Origin: Branchiostoma floridae
Lineage: Eukaryota > Chordata > Leptocardii > Amphioxiformes > Branchiostomatidae
Assembly: GCF_000003815.2 (NCBI RefSeq)
Contig: NW_023365698.1
Coordinates: 111,202-175,201 of the forward strand
Direction: 5' to 3'
DNA: 64,000 nt
Shown: positions 1-11,616 of the stretch, in pieces
How the letters are laid out: the number at the start of each line of letters is the position of its first letter
Numbering within the stretch: position 1 is the first letter of the stretch
The notes under the pieces: model-generated
Databases searched by the model: none
Seen by the model: only the letters and a program-made list of their open reading frames with translations
Told to the model about the DNA's origin: nothing
Made by a program: the position numbers and the translations under genes

Positions 1-1470
1 ATTGAAACTAATAACATATATGTGGGCCATCAAACGCTCAGATAATGGCTTCCACATTTTTCTTGTCCTTTTCAACATTTTATGCGACCAGAAATCTGTT
101 AAGGTTTTTTCTGATATGGTTAGTCCGTTAACATTGGGAATTTCCCGGAGAGCTTGCCGGGACTTGTGATAAAAAAATAACAAGCGGTAGCCAGAGTCAG
201 AGTCAAATCTTGGCTTATGTTTCATGCTTAGAAAGACATGTTGTCTGGAGAGGGAGTGTTTGCTTACTTCTAATGGGTAGAAAAACACCAAAACAATAGT
301 CCCGGATGTTATTGTCCCGTGCAACAGGACGTAGACCTAGGAATACAGTTCTAGTTTGACGGTTCTCGACCGTCCCTATAGATAAACATGACATACCTAG
401 CCTTTTAGTGCCAATTTACACAAGACACTTTGCACGAACTACTTCGATTGTCCTAAGACTGCTGTCTTTTTACACACACCAAATGGGCTCTTGCTGGGCG
501 CGTCGCACTGCCATGAAACCCACCCCGACCTTCAAAATGGTGGGTAAAGAAAAAGTGCTGTTTTTCACACGATAAATCAGGCTTTTCTTCTCTTCTCGCG
601 CGTACTTGCAGTGCCGGGCATGGCACAGTCAAACACCGACAAGGGGAAAGGCATTGACGATCTTACATTTGTGTCACAAACTTTAAAAGAAAGAGTACCT
701 AAATACAGCAGTCTGTGAACAGCTAATGAAAAGTTAATGGCAAATACGTAGTAAATATTGTAATCAGCTTATCAATAAACCTGTGCTTGTACTGGTATGA
801 TAAATACCTTAAATATTAAAATGTTATGTTTGAAAAGCTGTGATTGATATATGCATATCTCATTTCGGGGGATCTAAAAAACATTATCTGACCATAGTAT
901 TTCAGGACGGCAAACCGGAAACATGAAATATTTGGTACGCCCTAACACATGAACATATTGATGTAATAATTGCGAGGTCTTTTTTTTTAGCCTGTGCCCT
1001 GTCTTATGTTCTATTCGGTAGTGAAAAAGCTTACGATATTTAAGCTCATAAATTCGTTTCATGTCAGGTTTGATAGCTGGATGTGCGTACTACAAAAATC
1101 AATTGCCACCAAAAATTGTCAAGCGATAAAGATTTTTCAACCGAAACTCACCGTCCCCGTTTAGCAAGTATTCGAAACTACTCACCTACTGCACCGGTAA
1201 AAGCACATGGATACAACGACTGTAACGGAAAATCACTCAACTGATAACTTACTGTTACGTTCTAGTAGAGTCGTAGAAAATCGTGGCGTCGATACAGGTT
1301 GGATGTACGTCGTTTGATATACGTGGCAAAATGTGACGAACATTAACGCCTACCTCTGTTTTGGTTCATAACATCACTGCATTTATGCATGCCCTACATC
1401 CGTGAAGAATTCTGCCAAATAAAATACATCATAACTATCGACGACGATGTATTTTCAGTGGGAGGGCTTT
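1..1470. other. AT-rich non-coding stretch
   Basis: No exon, transposon domain or strong repeat could be recognised on either strand. The short open frames here have no family resemblance. The stretch from 1560 to about 2230 is the same, apart from sequence that looks like a decayed non-coding repeat. Confidence 0.5.
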
Positions 1471-1560
1471 TGTTTGTGTGTGTTTGTGTATGTGTGTGTG
1501 TGTATATAAGAATGTGTGTGCGCATATATCTGTGTGTGTGTGTACATATGTGTCTTTATG
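1471..1560. repeat. GT-rich microsatellite
   Basis: Imperfect (GT)n interrupted by ATAT and CGC steps. The short valine/cysteine-rich reading frame across it is a by-product of the repeat, not a gene. Confidence 0.85.
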
Positions 1561-2236
1561 TGAACGCCTTAAGGTCGGGATGCCTAAAGAAAGGAAAAAA
1601 TTAGAACGTATATTATGCTCATGAACCTTTAGATTACATGTTAGTATTTTGATGTCTTTTATATCATTATGTTTCGTCCCGAAACCCTCACGGTCGGGCC
1701 CTGGTTCAGAATTGTGTCCTAAATTAATCCTATCCAGACTTAGGGGGTGCTAAAAGTGCCTGCGCCAACTTTGACCTCCTAAAGCTCCCAAACGGCTTGT
1801 GCTAGAACAACCAAAGTTGGTGAGTTTTCCTATAGTATTGTTGGCAACAATTATAGAAAAATTGGGTAAGTTTATACGGGTTTCTGAAAGGCAAGTTTTA
1901 GAAAAATCACTAATTTTGGTTAAACAATGGGATTTTAAGATTTTCTTGCTAAACTAAACTTCTTGTCAAATTGACATGTATTTTTAATATCTAACAAATC
2001 TTAGTTGAGCATTCATAATTAGATATTCATAAATTATGCTATGAGATGACGTATTTGGTCAAAATTCAAGATCGCTGACAATATCATGATGAAAAGTATA
2101 ACAAGCTTATTTTCATTCAAATTTCATCACTACTTGGTATTTTCTTAAAGAAAACATTCATGTTGACGTATTCAATCCATTGTAAGGGGTTTTAGCGTTA
2201 TATGTTGAAAACAATGTATCTTATGAAATTTAAGGT

Positions 2237-2256
2237 TCATCATCATCATCATCATC
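2237..2256. repeat. (TCA)n microsatellite
   Basis: Six to seven uninterrupted TCA units inside otherwise unique AT-rich sequence. Confidence 0.85.
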
Positions 2257-2301
2257 AATTTAAGGTTTATAATCCAAGATGGCGGATAGCTAAACTACAG
2301 A

Positions 2302-2472
2302 TGACGTCATTCTATGATGTCATTTTGACGTCGTTGCGTCGACTTTTGACAATAGAAGTCTTATAACACTTAAATAATAATAAGAAACCTTTATTGGTAA
2401 CTTTTTGCGTGAGATATTTAGGTATTATGTAAATTCCCCATTTTAGCCAAAAAATATCAATTAATGACGTCA
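2302..2472. promoter_or_regulatory. Two TGACGTCA palindromes (CRE/ATF-like)
   Basis: Perfect TGACGTCA octamers occur at 2302-2309 and 2465-2472, with further half sites (GACGTC, ACGTCA) between and around them. This octamer is the classic CREB/ATF site. No gene start is visible nearby, so a regulatory role is only a possibility; the sites could equally be part of a decayed repeat. Confidence 0.25.
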
Positions 2473-2646
2473 TAATTACGTCAGATTACGTCAAAATAAA
2501 AATAAAAAATTCAGGAATTATAAAACTCGATGAGCACAACCTTCCCTGCAAATTTGGTGATCGTACAGTAAGCCGTTTTGAAAATACGAATGGGGGTCGA
2601 ATGCTGTAGTTATTGATATTTTGAAATTCATATGATAATGAGCAGT

Positions 2647-2679
2647 GATCATTTACTTCTGAAAAAGAAGTAAATGATC
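2647..2679. repeat. Perfect hairpin, 14-bp arms
   Basis: The arms at 2647-2660 and 2666-2679 are exact reverse complements separated by five bases. There is no run of T or other terminator context. It is probably a simple foldback or a remnant of a small inverted-repeat element. Confidence 0.7.
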
Positions 2680-3025
2680 TCTGATCTCTACTCCACTCTT
2701 AAATCGGGAAACACTTATTTTCGGTATGGCGGTCTTGAAAATGCGTGTTCTAACACACCGTACGAAACACTTGTTCTGCAATACCTTTCACTCTACCTTA
2801 AGCATCTTAATGAATAGAAATAAATCAAAGCATTATTCTCAAAAAGAATAGGAAACTACAGACTATTGATGTTTTATTGAGCAAAAGTGTGAGAGTGTCA
2901 AGTTGAATCGTTTCCTGCACTAAACGTTAAAATAAAAATAGAACAAAGGAAAAGATTTCTACTAGAATACCTTGAATATAAATACAAACGTTAGTATTTG
3001 CACATGTAAGAAAATTTGAATCAAT

Positions 3026-3400
3026 GTACCATTCATTTTCTAAGTACAAGCACAGTTCTTTATTGAGTAATAATAACGTTATTTCAATAATTCTGTATGA
3101 CATCAATGTCAAAATGAGTGTTATTCATTTGTCAAGTGACATACACAGTTCCCTCAGATTTAATGTACCATTCATTTTCTAAGTACAAGCACGGTTCTTT
3201 ATTGAGCAATAATAACGTTATTTCAATAATTCTGTATGACATCAATGTCAAAATGAGTGTTATTCATTTGTCAAGTGACATACACAGTTCCCTCAGATTT
3301 AATGTACCATTCATTTTCTAAGTACAAGCACGGTTCTTTATTGAGTAATAATAACGTTATTTGAATAATTATGTATGACATCAATGTCAAAATGAGTGTT
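3026..3400. repeat. 139-bp tandem repeat, about 2.7 copies
   Basis: The unit starts (GTACCATTCATTTTCT) at 3026, 3165 and 3304, an exact 139-bp period. Copies differ by only a few substitutions, so the array is young. It ends 110 bp before the EnSpm/CACTA transposase fragment and might belong to the subterminal region of that element. Confidence 0.9.
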
Positions 3401-3510
3401 CTGAAGAATTCTAACATGATTAACCGTCACAAGGGAAGGGGTCACAGTGGTACCGTCTGTTGACGTCTGGTCCTACCTTGACATGTCTTCTTTTCTAAAA
3501 CGACATTCAG

Positions 3511-4778
3511 CTTTTAACCATCATGACGACCGGTGGAACGCTCGACAGCTTCAACGTCCGACAGTTTGAGAGGCAGTTAGGCAGATTCACTCCCGACATC
3601 ATGCCCGCTGTTGAAGGGGACCAACTGCCGCCAGCTCCCTGTAGAATCCCGGCGCAACAAATCAGACTAGCTGATAATTGGAGGGCAGTCATCAAAGGCC
3701 ATCCCTTCCGGCCGGAAATCCCCATGTTTGTGGACGGCGCCCCCCCCTAAAGTCAGAGGAGTCCATACACGTAAGTATTAACAACATGCAATTGGGCCCG
3801 AAAAAGGACTTTATGAGCTTCTTTTTGCAGCAACAGTAACAGAAGTGTCCATTGGCGTACTTTTATTTTGCAGTTTTAAGACTGTAAATGTGACATTTTT
3901 AATGAACAAAATTAAGCAGGAACATTTGCGAATATCACTAATACCTCAACAGATACATCCCTGATGTCAGGAAGGTATGGATACTGACTAAAAATTGATG
4001 TTGTTTACATTATACTCACCAGGCTGTGCAGGAGGGCGTACTTAAGTACTGCATAAATGGATTTCTCGGAGACGAGCAACAAAGATTGATTGCCTACTGC
4101 GAGGCAGTCTCACTGTTGATAGAGGCCCACTCTGCAGACCCCATAGATGTTACTCAGGTGAGTGATGTATTTTTCTACGGCTCGACAAAAACATTGAGTT
4201 GCTAACCTTTTTGCCCATATTGGCACGCCTTGTGAATTAAAGATAGCACAGTCTGCAACTGTCAAAATGGAAACCTTCCCTGTCTCCGTTATCTGACAAA
4301 TGTGAATGCGCACTCCTATCCTTATAGAGAGAGAGTGAGAGAACTAGTCGACAATCTTCGGCCGTTATTAAGTTCATAGTTTACAATGACATTTCCAACA
4401 TAGAGGAACATTCTGTTCTCGTTTTCTGTAACACACAAAGACGCGCACTGATGACGGTTCTATGTACTGATCCAGGAAACACTTATCGAGGCTATAGTCC
4501 TGCTCGCCAGGAGTTTCCCTTCAACGCTGCAGACCATGCTATTCCATCTGCATGGGCATCTAGGCGATGGCATCAAGAGATTCGGCACAGTACATGGATA
4601 CTGGATGTTCCCTGTAGAGAAGAGACAACGCCTCTTGAAAGCCCTGATAATGTTACCTAAACACCCTGAGGCTTCAATCATGAATCGCTTCAGGTTAAAT
4701 ATCACTGACCGTACAGCTAACACCTCGTTACTAATGTCTGCACTTGTGAACACTGTTAGTGGAGCCCAAGCAGAGTAA
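3511..4778 (+). pseudogene. EnSpm/CACTA (Tnp2-type) transposase C-terminal fragment, three exons
   Basis: Three segments have canonical borders: 3511-3770 (acceptor ...CATTCAG, donor GTAAGT), 4032-4157 (acceptor TGTGCAG, donor GTGAGT) and 4476-4778 (acceptor GATCCAG, ending in TAA). Exons 2 and 3 join in phase 0. Exon 3 encodes a stretch resembling the DUF4218 domain that sits at the C-terminus of Tnp2 transposases of plant and animal EnSpm elements: FPSTLQTMLFHLHGHLGD, then GYWMFPVEKRQ, then HPEASIM. Family knowledge: DUF4218 typically has FPPSFFD..VHL..HL and YRWMYPFER. In exon 1 the frame runs into TAA at a run of eight C (3741-3748). One more C would give phase 0 through to exon 2, so this is either a recent single-base loss or an assembly error. 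The DDE core of the transposase is not visible upstream. The EnSpm assignment is likely but not proven. Confidence 0.6.
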
Positions 4779-5336
4779 TGAATTATGAAAATGTGACAAC
4801 ATAAAATAGTCAATACGCAAGGTTACAAATAGCCAATATAACCATCGAGAATTTCTACTGCCGTTCCTCGCAAAGCCCAGTTCTAACTTTAGCAGCATCG
4901 CTGCGTTTCATGGCATAAGGGAAAAAGCCTTTCTTACAGCTTTCGTATTGAAAACAACACAATATCATTGTCTGTGCCGCAAGTGTTTCCTTCAGTTGTT
5001 GATGGGCAACTACTTGCAACTCCTTTAACGCCTGATCACTTGAGCACTTAGCCGTGCAGTTTGCGACTAGATGTGACATTCCTCACTACTCTGATGCTTT
5101 GGATAGAATGCTGCGGCATATCTGCATGTTGGAAAAGGACGGCGTGTAGAATAGATTATACAAAAAATGAGTTCCTGACTCTTTCATCATCGGGGCTTTG
5201 CTGAAATCCATTATACAAATGTCAAAGGAAGGTACGGGTCCAGTTAAGGTAGTTCCTGAAATTTTTTCTAGAGAATAGTGCTGGCCAATGATTGAGCGGA
5301 AAGCATCAAGATAGTCGTTTCGTTGGAGGGTCTGGA

Positions 5337-5531
5337 TTACAGCAACCTTGTAGGGACAGCCCCTGCCACATAAGACGTTGTACTAAGGGACTTGGGCACC
5401 CCATCATCCGTACACCCTAGATTGGACACAACGATACACTTGCAAAAAACATAGCAGATGGTGGAGGAGATGGCATTAAACGATTTGCCAGTACCTAGGG
5501 GGTCTACGAGTTGAGTGAAGGGGCCACACAA
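5337..5531 (-). other. Open frame with a P-loop-like GTGKS motif, unrecognised
   Basis: A 64-residue minus-strand frame contains DPLGTGKSFNAISST, which resembles a Walker A loop. No other helicase or ATPase motif could be found nearby, so it may be chance or a scrap of a decayed helicase. It does not align by eye with the RecQ-like copies elsewhere in the window. Confidence 0.2.
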
Positions 5532-5689
5532 AGAGGGGAAAATCGCTATAAACTGACAACATGGGCTACATCTTCAATGTAAGCCGGCGGCTGCCTAGCT
5601 TTTTATACTGGAAGCGCACTGTTTAACCCGAACACAACTCATGGAAATGAACTCTAAGACAATATAATGGCATCTTTGAACCAGCACCT

Positions 5690-6065
5690 GAAACACATGA
5701 AGCAAAAGCAGCCAAAACAGAAGGCGGAAAGGGATGACTAAGTTTACAGGAGCCATAGTGAATGAAGTTATGCTGCAAGAACCTGTTGATTCACCCTGCC
5801 TATCACAGATTTAGCCAGAGCAGCCAACCGGCACAGACAAAAGTTAAGACCAGACGACCCTAATTACTTAAGAGTTCACATTTGACATGACCCACAACCC
5901 CTAGACATCTGGGGAAGTATTGCGGGATCAAGCAACCACTCCTGCCATTTCAAGATTTGTGCAGATACGCCAACGTTGGAACAGATTTTATAAAGGAGCC
6001 GAAGAGAGGCTGCTGGATAACTGTCGTTAGACAGGTGCAGTTGGGTATTGACAAGGAACCGTTTG
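5690..6065 (+). pseudogene. MULE-type transposase N-terminal scrap
   Basis: The frame at 5802-5885 reads DLARAANRHRQKLRPDD and then ends at TGA. From recall of animal MULE (Mutator-like) proteins, a LARAANR.RQ.LRP motif lies just before the DDE domain. An upstream piece in another frame (EPVDSPCLSQ) and a downstream piece (GCWITVVRQVQLGID) could be its degraded neighbours. There are multiple frameshifts and stops. A separate MULE C-terminus is found on the minus strand at 52.65-53.09 kb, so the two are not one copy. Confidence 0.4.
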
Positions 6066-6534
6066 AGATGGACAAGAAATAAACGTAATGAATGTACTAT
6101 ATCTAAGAATATAATTTTTTGCTATTTTGCGTGATAGAAAACTCTAGAGGTTTCTTTCAAAGTGTGGTGTTCTGGAAGGAAGTTTAGCTTCAAGTCGGTA
6201 CTATGATCACTACCAACACAGATGGGATTCTATGAAACTCGAAGACCATCTGATCGCGAAATGCCTCAATGGACTATATAAACAGCATGTGCAAAAGGAG
6301 TGACTATAGCTTTAGACATCCACAGTACTTGCAGCTAAAAAGGGACACGTGGGCGTATGTCAGTATTACAGTGTATCCAAATTGTTGTGCTTCCTGTGCG
6401 TAAAAATACGTCAGATCTGTGTGTTTTTTCCCTTCACCTTGAATCGATGATGAGGTTACATGCACAGAACAAAAATGATAACATTGGATTAGCAAAACGA
6501 CTAATACCTTTTCCTTATTGTAATATGTTCCCAT

Positions 6535-6900
6535 TTGATCAGCGAGAAGTCCTCATCATGGCAGGAGGTAAATAGTGGTATACCACAAGGTAGTGTGTTG
6601 GGACCTATCCTCTTTGTAAGTTACATCAATGATTTGCCAGAGTCAGTATCCAGAGCAGTCATAATCTTTGCCGATGGCAGCAAAATGCCCGATCGGGTCA
6701 AACATAACAGTGGCCAATAGCCCTTACAACGTGATCTTGAGGCATCAGGGGAATGGTCTCAGAACTGGCTATTATACTTCAGTGTTAGCAAATGTAAGGT
6801 CTTACACATTGGAAAGTCAAACCCCACAAGAACATACATCTTAGAAGGTCAGAACATTGAATAAACAACAGTAAAAATGATCTTCGGGAACTTCGATAAC
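6535..6900 (+). pseudogene. LINE reverse transcriptase fragment (palm, motifs B'-C)
   Basis: The frame carries [14 protein letters not shown], a textbook non-LTR reverse transcriptase motif, followed by YINDLPE and the catalytic box as FADGS instead of FADD. The second catalytic aspartate is therefore lost. After a stop near 6718 the same kind of protein continues (QRDLEASGEW, SKCKVLHIG), matching the thumb region of CR1/Rex1/Jockey-type elements. Degraded traces may extend to about 7150. It is truncated at both ends and cannot be active. Confidence 0.85.
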
Positions 6901-7149
6901 CAGGTGTCATGCCATGCACATGCAGGCAGGTAAGGATGCAAACAAAAGGGATATTATTTTTGAAAAGGTCAGACATTTTTGGTAGCATCCAGTACATTTT
7001 ATCAACGACACTAACATAGCAAATGTGAAGATTATATACAGCAGAACGTCCAACACACTTGGACAAGAAGAGCGCCATGACCGGCAAGATACAACGAAAT
7101 AGCGGGAGAGAGAAGGCGTCATTACTAAAACGTCGACATGCAGGAACAA

Positions 7150-9400
7150 GCTTTATAGTGCCTTTACAGAATGTTTTACACAATAGCTGAGATTCATGAA
7201 CGATAATATGTGATCTCAAAACTATGTTAGTCTACCTTAACAAGATATGATGAGGCCAAAAGCACCATATAAAGACACTGAGCAAAGCACAGATATGGGA
7301 AGAAAGGCAACTTCCATAACTATATAATAAATAAAAGACAAGAAATAATAACAAAAAAAGATATAACCTTAAAGAAGACACAACACTTCACACAGGCATG
7401 AGGTTTACTTTGCCCCGCAGACTATAGCCTTAAAAACCCGGCCTACAGAACAACACAGAGCTAAGCATACTTTCAACCTCACCCCACATTATTCACACCT
7501 AAAATGGCCTGATGTTTCTCCGACGACCTAATCTCCTCGTCCATATCCGTCCGCAATAATATTTTGCCGGCCATAAAATGTAAAAGAATATATAAACCAA
7601 AATTCAAACAACAACAGCAAATCTCGAATACTAGATGGAGTCTAGCTAGTGGATGGAACCTCAAAAGCACTAGAGAATTAGAAAGGCGTCTGTTCACATT
7701 GGCAATATGGTGCACTACTTTCTGTCTGCCCAAACTGGACTTACAAGCTCGAAATACACGCTCAGAATAAAGAACTAATCTAATTAACAATCCTGACGAA
7801 CCAGGTGCTACTATGCATTTGGTCTTGGAATTTGATTGGATAGCGAAGAATGCTTCAGCTACAGCTGTAATACTTATTATTCCATGGTGTATTATTTTAC
7901 ACGTGTGCATGTTGTTGCACTCCACTCGGTAATACATATACATGCGCAGATAAAAAAAGTACATCGCTATCAGTATAATGTTGGAACACTGCTTCAAGTG
8001 AATTGAACTAAGCATTCAGAACATGTGCTTTTCTTTATTTTCTAACATGAAATATTCCGACGTGCAGACGTAGTTATTTTGGTTTATTTTCTTTTAGTTT
8101 AGGGACTGACCAGATGTTGCTGCGGATTGATATAAAGAAATGTGGATGGTATAAAGCGGGTCGTACCTGGAACCTCACGCCAGTGCAGCAGTGAGCCTCT
8201 TGCGTGCTGCGATATCTTCCCTCTGTGGTTCACAACTGTCTTGTAGTTTGTTCGGCTTTTTGGCGGAGTAGTGTCAATCTGTGAGATGGGCCTAGAGTGC
8301 AGACGGGAATTTTGGTAACGCTACGGTTTCAAAATCCTTTTTGTTTCAGTCTTTGTTTGGTGTCTTTTAGGTGTTCAATAAGTGTGGCCTCATTATGGTG
8401 TTTCCCTTCCTTTCTCTATGCCTTTTTATAATTTTCAGTTTGCTTTGGTGTGTCGTTTTTGACAGAAGGGTGGACAAAAATGGGTTCACAACTGTCTTGC
8501 CAAATGGTTTAAGTTAGTAGTAAGCTTTTGTGATTCTTCAGAAAATAGCTTGTGATATTTGTTTGTCGTGTGTTGCTGTGTATCTGGTGAGGGTCTTTCG
8601 ATTCGATTCAAACGTCTTCTATACCATTCTATACTTGATTTAGCTGTGCACAAGTAAACATTTTCATGGGTTTTGTATTGGCATGTCAGAGTAGTGGTCT
8701 GACATGCAAAGCTCAACGCACTCACTCGCCCCCGTGGTGCGTAGAGCCAACTGAATGTACCACCGTGACGGCTCTCCACCGTCCTCTGCTCGTCGCTGCT
8801 AGCTGCGCCTGGTGAAGAGTGCGCAGGTCTCGAGCTCCCCCCTTTTTTCCTTATTTCAATCGAAGATATCGCCGCTTGTGGAGCAAATGTAGTTGTGCGT
8901 TGTTTCTCCTCTCAACCCTCGATCACACCAAGCCCATCCGGTCCCTATTATCAAACAGGAGTTGCTTGTTAAACATTTGTTTGTTTTTTAAACCGGTTAG
9001 GGGCTCCATGGCGCCAGTCTTCCGAAGTCAGGATCTCCTTTTGCCTTTTTTGGGTGGTGAAAGAATTGCTCCCTGTTGCAGCCAATTGAGATATGTCTTT
9101 TCCAACACAGTATATTTCCATGTTCATCCTGAATCATGCATTGAATTAATCTCAGAGCAGATTCCGGCGACAAAGGCGAATAGCATGCATGGACCCATTT
9201 CCCCATAATGTACACTACTCACCTAAGCTTGTGTCACAGACCTGCTTTGTCCTGTTGGTAAAGTTTAACGACCACAAGTTTCTATCGCCAGCAACTCTAC
9301 CTGCATTTATCTAACCTGGACTTAAAACAGATTAACGCTATCAGCTGTAACAACTGTATCTGGTAAAGAGTTTGTTGGACATTTCTGACACTTAAAGTTT
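7150..9400. other. No gene recognised
   Basis: The longest open frame (178 residues, minus strand, 7479-8015) has no recognisable motif and an unlikely composition (CCCC run, many Leu/Ile), so it is treated as chance. Frames at 8486-9215 are also unconvincing. No repeat structure was seen. Confidence 0.4.
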
Positions 9401-9419
9401 GTCTTTTCACCCTATACCT

Positions 9420-9665
9420 TACCAGTGGGGCCTGTAGCTTAAGGCTGTGCCGTCTAGTTACTTTCTGTTCAACAGGATTGAGGAAACTGTGCAGTCCGGG
9501 ACCCTGACAATAACTTTCATAATTATGAACAGCTGGAGCATGTCCTCTTTAAAGGCATGTACTACAAGGATGGAAGCTTGAGTCTCTTGCGTCTGGAACT
9601 GTAGGGTAGTTCTCTTAGTGTAGGAATCATTCTTGTGGCCCTTCTCTGTACATTTTCCAAGTCTT
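9420..9665 (-). pseudogene. LINE C-terminal fragment
   Basis: The minus strand reads ENVQRRATRMIPTLREL, then YSSRRKRLKLPSL, then after a TAG and a small frameshift EDMLQLFIIMKVI. This matches the conserved tail that follows the reverse transcriptase in CR1/Rex1/L2-type elements (VQRRATK.I, Y..RL..L.LPSL..RR.RGDMIQ.FK). It lacks any upstream reverse transcriptase and is a dead fragment. Confidence 0.75.
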
Positions 9666-9824
9666 GCTTGCCCCTTTTATCAATGTTCGATTAATGCTTT
9701 ACATCTCCTTCTGCCACTAGAGCTTCCTCTCAGGTGCCAAGTAAAAAAACTCAAAAGTGGTTATATTCCACCACCTTTCATGGTCAAAAGTAGTTAGCAT
9801 AGCAGGGATGCACTTGTACAGAGT

Positions 9825-10005
9825 CACAGGCCTTGTCCTGACTCAGCCATTACGTGTTCTTAGCTTCCTTTAACGTTCTTTTTGTAAGGTTTATGATGTC
9901 CTGAAAGTAGAATTATGATAATACAACGACTAACAATAGTGCCTGGAATGTAAATACGCCAGGTAATTGTTGACCTCGGAACATCATCTAACGATATCTA
10001 CGTAG
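9825..10005. repeat. Dispersed repeat, copy 1
   Basis: Shares CTCAGCCAT, CTTAGCTTCCTT and a GTGC.TG.AATGTAAATAC block in the same order and orientation as 12505-12660. The G-rich tails of both copies (GAACAG/GGGTTG) are also alike. It has no coding capacity and belongs to an unknown repeat family. Confidence 0.6.
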
Positions 10006-10620
10006 CTGTCACGTCACTCATGCCAGGTTCGTGCTGACGGATTCGACGTCAGTTAATTTGAGCAGTGGGTTTGAACAGTGGATAGAACAGAGGTTGAACA
10101 GGGGTTGGATGGGGATGACGGTTTATACGTTGCCGTTGTTGCCGTCGCTGTTGCTGTTTCTTGGGATGTTTCCTACGTTGGAGTTCTTGCATTGATTAGC
10201 TGAGCATGCCGGGTGTGTGTTCTGTGTCAGTCTTCAAGGGTCATGTGACTCGTTTAAAACCAGAGTAGTTGGCTTTCTTGCTAACTCTTTTTTAAATGTC
10301 TTTTATATTGTCAAAATCCTAATTTGGATGATTTACCTAAATAATCACACAATTTCAACAAACCAGGCAAATCCGTAGCACAGCACAAAAGTGCAGCTCT
10401 GATTTTCAAATGATATTGTGGAAATCAGTGCTTATTTATTAAGAACATAACTTGCCACAGGGACTTCAATTGCATTATTACAACAAGGTATAAAAAGTGA
10501 CCTGGTTTTATTTTCAAAATCGGATGTAAAATGAGGTGACCTGCGTTTGCTTGTTCGTTGACCTGCGAGTAGAGCGAAGCACTGTAGCTACCTCATACAG
10601 TATCCAAGCGAGCAACCAAC

Positions 10621-10648
10621 ATGTCCCTGGAAGTGGAAGCTATCTACG
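10621..10648 (+). other. Possible short first exon
   Basis: ATG preceded by CAACCAAC opens a nine-codon frame (MSLEVEAIY) that meets a GTAAGAC donor at 10649. A TATAAAA-like sequence lies at about 10490. No second exon could be found on this strand, so it may be chance. Confidence 0.2.
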
Positions 10649-10649
10649 A

Positions 10650-11610
10650 GTAAGACAGTCTTCTTTAAAATTAGGATCCTTGTTCATAGCATAAGTCTCT
10701 CTCTGTCAATTAGTCTTTTCCAGACTATGACAAGCTACGCATAAGAACTAACTAGCATAAGTAGTTGGCAGCTATTGTCTAACACCACGATTCTTGTTGC
10801 ATTTGTAAATCTTATTCAAAGGTTTTCGAATAAAATGCTCTTGAAACTCACAGCTGGGTATGAACTCGAACTCGAGCTGACTCCGTGTGAGCAGAATAGC
10901 AAGGGTAAATATTCTTTAAAAAAAAATGAAGGATGGCCGTTAGAAACATCCGGCTAATGTCTGCATTCCTGGCCATCTGAGCTTCGTTCACATTGTGCCT
11001 TTTCAGACTAATGCTGAGGAAGGGAGCGGAAAAAGGAGAGGGGCGATGGAGGGGAAGGGGAAATATAGCTGTCAGATGAGGGTGGAGGAACTTAGGTTTC
11101 AGTCAGAATAGTCAGTAGAGCAAGGACTGCAATGTAGTAGAGATGGAAGGAATGTGGCATGCCTTAATGATAATGCAATGATTTCCAAGAGCACTAGCGC
11201 CTTTTTTATGCAGATTACCACGGTGCAAATAGAAGCGGGAGTTCTTTAGGTCGATCGTACCCTCTGGTACCAGCATTGACCATGTCGATGGTATCCTTGT
11301 TCTTGGTGATCTGCAGCACCCACCTGGTGCCTGCTGTCTAGCAGGTCCATCAACCCTGAATGGTGCATCCATCCTTTGAGTGCCTGCATGGATTAGATAT
11401 GTTTTATATACTAAAGAATATTGAAACACATTAATATAAAGAAATCCCACACTTATCTGATGAAAGTTTATTAACATACCGTCACAGACGATGGTGATTG
11501 GCTGGTTGCCGCAGATGTCACTACATAAGACCTATAGGAACAGACCCCGGAACAAACAAAAAATGTATTTGTTGTTGTGATTAATTGCTCCATATTATGT
11601 TCGTGACTGG
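10650..11610. other. No gene recognised
   Basis: Mostly AT-rich, with a purine-rich patch at about 11010-11100. Open frames here have no recognisable motif. Confidence 0.4.
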
Positions 11611-11616
11611 GAATCT

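Noticed and set aside
5337-5531. P-loop-like GTGKS as evidence of a third helicase copy
   Set aside because: No other helicase motif nearby and no alignment with RecQ-like copies A and B; kept only as a low-confidence open frame.
7479-8015. 178-residue minus-strand open frame
   Set aside because: No motif, unlikely composition, no splice signals or paralogue; AT-rich chance frame.
8819-9215. Overlapping plus and minus frames at 8.8-9.2 kb
   Set aside because: Neither has a recognisable domain or exon borders; treated as chance.
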